From Candidatus Kapaibacterium sp. (GTDB taxonomy: Bacteria; Bacteroidota; Ignavibacteria; Kapaibacteriales; UBA2268): a stretch of DNA of 15,532 nucleotides. The notes below the pieces were generated by a model, which had not been told where the DNA came from, did not search any database, and was given only the letters and a program-made list of their open reading frames with translations. Positions 1-4,947 of the stretch are shown here, piece after piece. Position 1 is the stretch's first letter, and the number at the start of each line of letters is the position of its first letter. Location: assembly GCA_027858275.1 (NCBI GenBank), contig JAQIDA010000117.1:1-15532 (forward strand), read 5' to 3'. The position numbers and the translations under genes are program-made.

Positions 1-136
1 GTACATAGTTTATACCGAATCAGATTATGTGAATATTATTTTGTGATTAAACACTCATGATGTCCAAAAACTCAGCACAAAAGAAATCACCGGCGGAGCA
101 ATTACTCCCGATGAAGGAAAAAGAGTAATTGAGAAC

Positions 137-682
137 ATGTCGGTTTCTGACAATGGGACTCTGTCAGCAACAGTTTCCGACACAATGTATTTCTATTATA
201 TATCGAACAGGAAATATTTGTTTTCACATAAATTCAATGATGGAAAGCCAACGGATATGCACATATCTTCGGACGGCAAATATTTAGCTGTTACGCTGTC
301 TTACAATGAATATAACATCTATGAGATAGAAAACAATAAATGTGTGTATTTAGCAGAAACGGGGAAATACTGCTATCTTCTTTTCGATCCTGAGGATAGT
401 TCTAAGCTGCTAATCCAAGATGACGACAGCAAAACAATTAAATTCTTGAACTTAAGCCCATATTCCATAATTGCTGAAATGGAAACAAACGAGAATATAG
501 TTTCAATAGACTTTTATAATAATAAATTTGCGACTCGGGGCAACATGTCTGGATCGGAATATAGATTGGAAGGTTTCGAATTGTTGAAGAAAGTTCCGGT
601 GTCGAACTCGGTTTACGCAAGTTTCTATAAAAATGATATGATATATATGAGATATGGCATCAAATTTAAATTGGGAAATTAA
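137..682 (+). CDS. C-terminal part of a beta-propeller-like (WD40-like) protein, possibly disrupted
   Basis: The 181 residues from ATG 137 alternate short beta-strand-like segments with motifs such as 'ISSDGKYLAV' and 'SVSDNGTLSATV', as in WD40/YVTN-type beta-propeller blades. No catalytic motif or signal peptide is visible. The ATG lacks a convincing Shine-Dalgarno sequence, and the same frame stays open upstream to position 47. Beyond a TGA at 44-46 it reads on to the window edge with similar propeller-like sequence (YIVYTESDYVNIIL). The annotated start is therefore probably an internal Met of a longer gene that begins outside the window and is interrupted by a nonsense codon, unless the TGA is a sequencing error. 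The stop is 2 bp before the next gene, so the two are probably co-transcribed. Function unknown; propeller assignment is by pattern only. Confidence 0.6.
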   Translation: MSVSDNGTLSATVSDTMYFYYISNRKYLFSHKFNDGKPTDMHISSDGKYLAVTLSYNEYNIYEIENNKCVYLAETGKYCYLLFDPEDSSKLLIQDDDSKTIKFLNLSPYSIIAEMETNENIVSIDFYNNKFATRGNMSGSEYRLEGFELLKKVPVSNSVYASFYKNDMIYMRYGIKFKLGN

Positions 683-684
683 GA

Positions 685-1395
685 ATGAAAACGCTTGTTA
701 TTTTATTATCTTTTTTCATATTCAATTTCGTGTCACTTTTGGGGCAGAAGGACAGCTGTGACAGCCCCTATGCGCCGGGAAGATTTATATTTCTGGCTAA
801 AGTGCAAATTGTAAACACCGATTTCGGAATTTTACGGTCTGTCAATGACGAGTTGTTGGGTTCTTTGCCGTTTGATGCTGAATTGACTGATGATTTCCCT
901 GCACGACCTATGTATAAATTAGAACTGAATCTCTCTCCCTTCAAAAGCGGTATTTTCTCAATTGTGACAATCTTTCATTCAAGCGGCTCAAGAGTTAGTT
1001 ATGCGGATTACTCCGGGCTATATACGAGTGATATTGTGTTCTCCGCTTTTGGTGTAGGAGCCGGATATACAAATTTCTTTTCTAAAAAAACAGATATAAT
1101 AAAAATTGGTTTTAATGTTGATCTTGGTTTTATGAGTAAAGAATATACTTTTAAGACAACTGTCCGAATTGGAGACGAAACGGAAATACAGGGTCAGAAG
1201 TATAATGAGAGTAGTGTTTACGTACAACCGGGGCTGATTGTAGCGTTTAATTACAAAGCATTTATGATTGGTTTGAACTTGAATTATATGATGGATTTCA
1301 ACGGCAGATTCATGGACGACCGGGAAAATGTTATCTCGTACAGAGGATTTAGACCGGGACTTGTTTTTGGATTGAATTCTAATGTTATCAAATAA
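685..1395 (+). CDS. Secreted protein, probable outer-membrane beta-barrel
   Basis: This is a 236-residue protein with a clear Sec signal peptide: Lys2, a hydrophobic core at about residues 4-19, and likely cleavage near 'LLGQ', a common context in Bacteroidota. There is no lipobox cysteine directly after the core. The mature part contains alternating polar/hydrophobic strands rich in Gly and aromatic residues ('FGVGAGYTNFF', 'IIKIGFNVDLGFM', 'MIGLNLNYMMDF') and ends with 'GLVFGLNSNVIK', a pattern typical of small outer-membrane beta-barrels. I do not recognise a specific family. The gene starts 2 bp after the upstream propeller-like frame, with a GGGA Shine-Dalgarno-like sequence at 673-676, so it is likely in an operon with it. 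Its stop is only 6 bp before the left copy of the direct repeat flanking the HipBST island. Confidence 0.75.
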   Translation: MKTLVILLSFFIFNFVSLLGQKDSCDSPYAPGRFIFLAKVQIVNTDFGILRSVNDELLGSLPFDAELTDDFPARPMYKLELNLSPFKSGIFSIVTIFHSSGSRVSYADYSGLYTSDIVFSAFGVGAGYTNFFSKKTDIIKIGFNVDLGFMSKEYTFKTTVRIGDETEIQGQKYNESSVYVQPGLIVAFNYKAFMIGLNLNYMMDFNGRFMDDRENVISYRGFRPGLVFGLNSNVIK

Positions 1396-1401
1396 CTTTT
1401 T

Positions 1402-1465
1402 ATCTCCACAAAAAAAAGGACTGCCCTTTAGCAAGACAGTACTTTAACAAATCAAATCCACTACA
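1402..1465. repeat. Left copy of ~65-bp direct repeat flanking the hipBST operon
   Basis: This 64-bp stretch matches 3046-3111 in the same orientation. By hand alignment there are four substitutions and one 2-nt gap over 66 columns. The match begins at 'atctccaca' and ends at 'aatccactaca'; the flanking bases differ. The repeat contains the hairpin described separately. This copy starts 6 bp after the stop of the upstream barrel gene and ends just before the first hipB operator-like box. Confidence 0.85.
1410..1443 (-). terminator. Degenerate minus-strand terminator-like hairpin in left repeat
   Basis: Read on the minus strand, AGTACTGTC and GGCAGTCCT form a 9-position stem around a 9-nt loop, followed by a run of about eight T. 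One pair is mismatched (T opposite C) and one is a G-T wobble, so it is weaker than the right-hand copy. No minus-strand gene lies just upstream of it. On the plus strand there is no strong T run, so its use by the preceding plus-strand gene is uncertain. Confidence 0.35.
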
Positions 1466-1467
1466 TC

Positions 1468-1485
1468 TATACCCGATATGATATA
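1468..1485. promoter_or_regulatory. Operator-like box 1 upstream of hipB
   Basis: TATACCCGATATGATATA is an imperfect palindrome of the form TATAC-N8-RTATA-like halves, with one mismatch in the right half (ATATA for GTATA). It is the first of three related 18-bp boxes whose starts are exactly 40 bp apart. The architecture (5-bp arms, 8-bp centre) resembles the E. coli HipB operator TATCC-N8-GGATA; binding by this HipB is inferred. Confidence 0.6.
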
Positions 1486-1499
1486 ATTGTTAATAATTA

Positions 1500-1531
1500 T
1501 TTGGAATTATACCCGAAATGATATATATTTG
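1500..1531 (+). promoter_or_regulatory. Bacteroidetes-type promoter for hipBST
   Basis: TTTG at 1500-1503 and TATATTTG at 1524-1531 are separated by 20 bp. This matches the Bacteroidetes housekeeping promoter pattern (TTTG at -33, TAnnTTTG at -7, about 19-21 bp apart). A sigma70-like reading (TTGGAA, 17 bp, TATATT) overlaps it. Transcription would start roughly around 1536-1540. Operator-like box 2 lies between the two promoter elements, which suits autorepression. Confidence 0.55.
1508..1525. promoter_or_regulatory. Operator-like box 2, between -33 and -7 elements
   Basis: TATACCCGAAATGATATA differs from box 1 at one position and starts exactly 40 bp after it. It fills most of the spacer between the predicted promoter elements, so a repressor bound here should block RNA polymerase. 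The assignment to HipB is inferred from position and symmetry. Confidence 0.65.
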
Positions 1532-1547
1532 TGTTGGAATGTTGTTT

Positions 1548-1565
1548 TATACCCTTTAAGGTATA
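1548..1565. promoter_or_regulatory. Operator-like box 3, over the hipB ribosome-binding site
   Basis: TATACCCTTTAAGGTATA has perfect 6-bp palindromic arms (TATACC / GGTATA) and is the most symmetric of the three boxes. It starts 40 bp after box 2 and ends 3 bp before the hipB ATG. The AAGG at 1558-1561, the only Shine-Dalgarno-like sequence for hipB, lies inside the box. Confidence 0.65.
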
Positions 1566-1568
1566 CTA

Positions 1569-1796
1569 ATGAATAAAAACACTTTGAGTTCATTTGTTAA
1601 AAGCAGAAGAAAGATATTAGGTCTTACTCAAGTAGACTTAGCCTTGAAATCCGGAGTGGGATTGCGGTTTGTCAGAGATATGGAACAAGGGAAAAACTCT
1701 TTGCGAGTGGATAAAATCAATCAGGTTCTTTACTTGTTCGGTCATGTTATGTCTCCCGTAAATATTGGAGGAAGCGATAATGTCGAGGAAAGTTAG
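1569..1796 (+). CDS. hipB: HipB-like HTH transcriptional repressor/antitoxin
   Basis: This 75-residue protein has a Cro/C1 (XRE, HTH_3) helix-turn-helix at about residues 7-58, with the typical 'LGLTQVDLALKSGVGLRFVRD' style core and 'MEQGKNSLRVDKINQVLYLFG' third part. Its size and fold fit HipB of hip toxin-antitoxin operons, where the protein dimerises, binds palindromic operators and represses its own operon. The C-terminal tail is short and acidic (GSDNVEES). Its last 17 nt overlap hipS, and three operator-like palindromes precede it, one covering its weak AAGG ribosome-binding site. Autoregulation is therefore likely. In E. coli O127 HipBST, HipS rather than HipB neutralises the kinase, so HipB here may act mainly as repressor; that is by analogy. 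Confidence 0.9.
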   Translation: MNKNTLSSFVKSRRKILGLTQVDLALKSGVGLRFVRDMEQGKNSLRVDKINQVLYLFGHVMSPVNIGGSDNVEES

Positions 1797-2100
1797 AGTC
1801 TTTATGCATCAAGAGTTTGCGGGAATATTGTCCGAAACTGACAGTACATATCGTTTTGAGTACGACGACAGATACATGAGTAACGGATCCAATCTCCCGC
1901 TGAGTCTGTCATTGCCCTTTACTGATAAAGCCTATGAGAGTCAATCAATGCTCTCGTTTTTTGACGGATTAATTCCTGAGGGTTGGCTGCTTGATATAGC
2001 TGAGAAGAATTGGAAAATTGATCCGCGAGATCGGATGGGACTACTAACGGAATGTTGCCGTGATTGTATCGGAGCTGTTAGTATTGAGCCGGAGGAATAA
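1780..2100 (+). CDS. hipS: HipS-like antitoxin (HipA N-terminal subdomain as a separate protein)
   Basis: From ATG 1780 the protein has 106 residues and corresponds to the HipA N-terminal subdomain (Couple_hipA family): an N-terminal beta segment, 'LPLSLSLPF' at 39-47, and the signature 'SFFDGLIPEGWLLDIA' at 59-74. ATG 1780 is preferred over an in-frame TTG at 1765 because GGAGG at 1767-1771 sits 8 nt before the ATG. Separation of this subdomain from the kinase defines HipBST systems, in which HipS is the antitoxin that inhibits HipT. Trp69, directly after PEG, is a candidate for the bulky residue that contacts the kinase in E. coli HipS; I cannot verify the alignment here. The gene overlaps hipB by 17 nt and hipT by 1 nt, indicating translational coupling and matched expression. 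Confidence 0.88.
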   Translation: MSRKVRVFMHQEFAGILSETDSTYRFEYDDRYMSNGSNLPLSLSLPFTDKAYESQSMLSFFDGLIPEGWLLDIAEKNWKIDPRDRMGLLTECCRDCIGAVSIEPEE

Positions 2101-3041
2101 TGAAAACCGATAGATGTCTATTTTGTTTTGAACAAACAACCAATACAAATTTGCACGAGAGTTGTTCCAAAAAATTCTACGGGACTCCTGTTCCTCCTGT
2201 CTTAGATTACGCAATTGCAGATATGTACGATTTGGCAACAAACGTGATTGGCGAGCGTGTAAGTGTTCCCGGAGTTCAAACAAAAATATCAATGGGAATT
2301 AATAATGATGACAAAAGACAAAGCAGATTAACGATAATCGGACTTTGGGGCGAGTTTATTCTGAAGCCGCCCGGCTCGGAATATCCGTTTATGCCTGAGA
2401 ATGAATCCCTGACAATGAAATTGGCAGAGTATTTTGGGATTCAAACTGTTCCCAACAGTTTAATACATTTAAAATCAGGTGAATTAGCTTATATAACGAA
2501 AAGGATCGATCGGGCCGGAAAGACGAAGTTTCCTATGGAAGATATGGCTCAGTTGACCGGCAGACTGACTGAGCAAAAATACAGGGGATCATTGGAGCAG
2601 ATTGGGAAAACAATCGCAAGGTATTCAAGTAATCCGGGTTATGATTTGTTGAATTTCTTTGAATTAAATTTGTTCTCCTTTCTGACCGGCAATGCTGATA
2701 TGCACTTGAAGAATTTTTCGATTATACATAAGAATAATATGTACAGTCTTGCTCCGGCCTATGATTTGTTGTCAACAAGACTTTTGATCCCCGAGGATAA
2801 GGATAATGAAGAATCAGCGCTTTCGATGAACGGCAAGAAGCGAAAATTTAACAGGGAGGATTTTCTCCGATTCTCAACATCATTAGGACTTGCTCCTAAA
2901 GCAGTTGAAAATACTATGTCTACTTTTTCGAAGAAGTTAAAAAATGCCGACAGGATTATATCAAATAGTTTTTTGGAGGCAGAATCGCAGGTTTTATATT
3001 TGGAACTGATGCTTGACAGAGCAAGTAGAATTGGAATTTAA
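2100..3041 (+). CDS. hipT: HipT-like serine/threonine kinase toxin (HipA C-terminal kinase)
   Basis: A 313-residue HipA-family kinase lacking the N-terminal subdomain, which is encoded by hipS. Visible landmarks are the Gly-rich-loop region 'VSVPGVQTKIS' at 54-64, a probable ATP-binding Lys89 in 'FILKPPG', Glu102 in 'ENESLTMKLA', the catalytic loop 'GNADMHLKN' (Asp200, Asn205), and the metal-binding Asp222 in 'APAYDLLS'. All key kinase residues appear intact. The N-terminus carries Cys6, Cys9, His19 and Cys22 (C-x2-C-x9-H-x2-C), a possible Zn-binding knuckle. HipA and HipT of E. coli phosphorylate aminoacyl-tRNA synthetases (GltX and TrpS); the target here is unknown. Ser55 matches the autophosphorylated serine region of HipA/HipT, while Pro57 replaces the second serine of the E. 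coli HipT 'SIS' motif. The start overlaps the hipS stop (TAATG), with GGAGG at 2091-2095. Confidence 0.92.
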   Translation: MKTDRCLFCFEQTTNTNLHESCSKKFYGTPVPPVLDYAIADMYDLATNVIGERVSVPGVQTKISMGINNDDKRQSRLTIIGLWGEFILKPPGSEYPFMPENESLTMKLAEYFGIQTVPNSLIHLKSGELAYITKRIDRAGKTKFPMEDMAQLTGRLTEQKYRGSLEQIGKTIARYSSNPGYDLLNFFELNLFSFLTGNADMHLKNFSIIHKNNMYSLAPAYDLLSTRLLIPEDKDNEESALSMNGKKRKFNREDFLRFSTSLGLAPKAVENTMSTFSKKLKNADRIISNSFLEAESQVLYLELMLDRASRIGI

Positions 3042-3045
3042 AATC

Positions 3046-3111
3046 ATCTCCACACCAAAAAAAGGACTGCCTTTTAGCAAGACAGTCCTATAACAAATCG
3101 AATCCACTACA
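3046..3111. repeat. Right copy of ~65-bp direct repeat flanking the hipBST operon
   Basis: This 66-bp copy lies 4 bp after the hipT stop and matches 1402-1465 in direct orientation. The intervening unit is about 1.6 kb and holds the operators and the three hip genes. It abuts the stop codon of the decayed T9SS tail at 3114-3341, for which its hairpin is the natural minus-strand terminator. This copy may therefore be the ancestral one and the left copy the duplicate (inference). Confidence 0.85.
3057..3089 (-). terminator. Rho-independent terminator on the minus strand
   Basis: On the minus strand, AGGACTGTC pairs with GGCAGTCCT as a 9-bp stem (one G-T wobble) around a 9-nt loop and is followed by seven T. 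It sits about 25 bp past the stop of the decayed T9SS tail and would end minus-strand transcription coming through miaB. It also separates miaB transcription from the convergent hipBST operon. Confidence 0.65.
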
Positions 3112-3113
3112 GC

Positions 3114-3341
3114 TTATTTAACAAGAATTAATTTCACTGTTTCAGTTCTTCCGTGGTAGGATATCGTGCAGAAATAAGTTTCTGAGGGAAGATTTTCAGC
3201 GTGAAGTTCTGCTGTATGCTCCCTTGCTGATTTGAAGGAATTCATAGGCCTTGTAACTAACTCTCAGGCTGCGTTGTAGATGCTGAGATTTACTTCTGCT
3301 GCTTCAGAGAGATTGAAGCTGATCTGTGTTTTATTAAATTA
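3114..3341 (-). pseudogene. Remnant of a T9SS C-terminal sorting domain
   Basis: The minus-strand frame ending in TAA at 3114-3116 reads like a T9SS type A sorting domain. It has 'FNKTQISFNLSEAAEVNL' followed by 'SIYNAA', then an in-frame TGA at 3264-3266 where the family usually has Gly. After that come 'LHAENLPSETYF' and 'TISYHGRTETVKLILVK' before the stop. The frame is closed upstream by TAA at 3339-3341, and the bases up to miaB (3342-3391) show no further recognisable match. Only the tail of a once-secreted protein remains, in the same orientation as miaB and followed by an intact terminator. The cargo part appears to have been deleted. The family call rests on the pattern of the peptide, not on a search. 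Confidence 0.7.
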
Positions 3342-3391
3342 GCAGAGACCTTGCTGCCGGACGGCTCTGCAAAAAGAGAAACTGATAAAAG

Positions 3392-4711
3392 TTAAATTCT
3401 TTTTCCGATCAATGTAGCCGAAGTGGTTCTTATAATCTTGACTTTAACCAAATCGCCGATTTTACAGGGAGGATTATTGGGGAAGACGACCACTTTATTT
3501 GTTCCTGTGCGTCCCATCATATCGTCACGGCTGCGCTTGCTGGAGCCTTCGACGAGGACTTCTTGTGTCTTGCCGATTTCCGCATCGTTGAGTTCGAGTG
3601 CTATATTATTCTGCATTTCAATGATCTGATTCAGCCGTCTGAGTTTTTCTTTTTCATCTACATCGTCTTCCATATCATAGGACTTTGTGCCTTCGCGGGG
3701 AGAATATTTGAACATAAACGCTCCGTCGTAGCGGATGTCTCGAACCGCTTGGAGTGTCTGTTTGTGATCGTCAATTGTTTCTCCGGGGAAGCCTGCTATT
3801 ATATCAGTACTCAGAGCGCAATCCGGAATTAATTCCTTGATCTTTTGGATTCTGCCCAGAAAATGCTCATAAGTATATTTTCGTTTCATCATTTCGAGAA
3901 CACGAGTTGAACCGGACTGCATAGCAAGGTGTATATGATTGCATATATTGTCATTAGCCGCGATTGTTTCGATCAGTTTGTCGCTGATATCTTTGGGATG
4001 AGATGTTGTGAATCGGAAACGTATTTCAGGGGCGACTTCCGCAAAACGGGCAATCAGTTCCGGAAAATCAATGTTTTGGCCTTTATGATTAGCTGTGTAG
4101 CTGTTCACATTTTGACCGAGCAGTGTGATTTCTTTTATCCCTTGTTGCGCAAGGTCTTTCACTTCATTGATAATTGTGGCAATTTCTCGTGAGCGATCAC
4201 GACCGCGAGTATACGGGACGATGCAATAAGTACAGAAATTATTACAACCGCGCATAATTGAGATGAACGCGCTGATGCCTTCTGTTCGCAGGGGAGTGAT
4301 ATCATCGTAAGTCTCAACTGTGCTGAGTTCAACTGCAATGCCTTTTTGTCCGCCGATCGCCTGATTAATCAGTTGTGGAATAAGTCTGTATTCATCCGGT
4401 CCGACTACGATTTTAACAATGTCTTCTTCTTCGATCAATTTCTCTTGCATTCGTTCAGCCATACATCCGATAACGCCGACAACAAGCTTGTTCTTGCGCT
4501 TTTTATATTGCTTCAAGTGCATGAGTCTTTGATGAATTTTCTTTTCGGCATTGTCTCGCACGGAGCAAGTGTTCAGCAGGATAATATCCGCGTCATCAAT
4601 TTTATCAATGATATCAAAACCGCCCGCCTTGAGCAGTGAAGCGACAATCTCGGTGTCGCTGAAATTCATCTGGCAGCCGTAAGTTTCAATATATACTTTA
4701 TCTTTATTCAT
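3392..4711 (-). CDS. miaB: tRNA-2-methylthio-N6-dimethylallyladenosine synthase MiaB
   Basis: A 439-residue methylthiotransferase with the family's three parts. The N-terminal UPF0004 domain carries Cys13 ('TYGCQMN'), Cys49 ('LNTCSVR') and Cys83 ('IGCMAER'), which hold one [4Fe-4S] cluster. The radical-SAM domain carries C156-x3-C160-x2-C163 ('RGCNNFCTYCIVPYTRG'), which holds the second cluster. A C-terminal TRAM domain (about 375-439) is expected to bind tRNA. MiaB converts i6A37 to ms2i6A37 in tRNAs reading UNN codons, using two S-adenosylmethionines. Length and order of motifs match full-length MiaB, and 'TRGRDRSRE' after the cluster motif favours MiaB over MtaB or RimO. It is transcribed on the minus strand, divergent from the large T9SS protein gene. 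The start ATG has only a weak GAAG-type ribosome-binding site. Confidence 0.95.
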   Translation of the reverse strand: MNKDKVYIETYGCQMNFSDTEIVASLLKAGGFDIIDKIDDADIILLNTCSVRDNAEKKIHQRLMHLKQYKKRKNKLVVGVIGCMAERMQEKLIEEEDIVKIVVGPDEYRLIPQLINQAIGGQKGIAVELSTVETYDDITPLRTEGISAFISIMRGCNNFCTYCIVPYTRGRDRSREIATIINEVKDLAQQGIKEITLLGQNVNSYTANHKGQNIDFPELIARFAEVAPEIRFRFTTSHPKDISDKLIETIAANDNICNHIHLAMQSGSTRVLEMMKRKYTYEHFLGRIQKIKELIPDCALSTDIIAGFPGETIDDHKQTLQAVRDIRYDGAFMFKYSPREGTKSYDMEDDVDEKEKLRRLNQIIEMQNNIALELNDAEIGKTQEVLVEGSSKRSRDDMMGRTGTNKVVVFPNNPPCKIGDLVKVKIIRTTSATLIGKRI

Positions 4712-4755
4712 TCTGTATCTTCAATTTTATATCTTATAAAAACTATGCGCTTAGA

Positions 4756-4763
4756 CAAAATTA
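4756..4763 (-). promoter_or_regulatory. Candidate -7 element for miaB
   Basis: The minus strand reads TAATTTTG, matching the Bacteroidetes -7 pattern TAnnTTTG, about 45 bp before the miaB start. No clear TTTG is found at the -33 spacing, so support is partial. Confidence 0.3.
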
Positions 4764-4947
4764 GGAATCTTTTATTGTGATGTTGCGAATGAATTATTAT
4801 AGGGCTTAGGATACAGCCCGAGACAATCCGGACATAACCTTAAACTCACACTCCTGTAAACAAAAAAACTCGGGCAGTTTGCATTTATGTCTAATATTTG
4901 TATATTGATCTGTCTATATATTTTACATTATTTCGGAGTATTTCGGA

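Noticed and set aside
1765..1779. Upstream TTG start for hipS
   Set aside because: The TTG is part of the ribosome-binding region of the better ATG at 1780, and the HipA N-subdomain begins at MSRKVRVF.
1402..3111. Composite transposon or phage-like element
   Set aside because: No transposase, integrase, terminal inverted repeats or tRNA attachment site is visible; only direct repeats flank the operon.
3423..4639. Plus-strand frames opposite miaB
   Set aside because: They are antisense to a strongly conserved gene, show no domain-like pattern and lack ribosome-binding sites.
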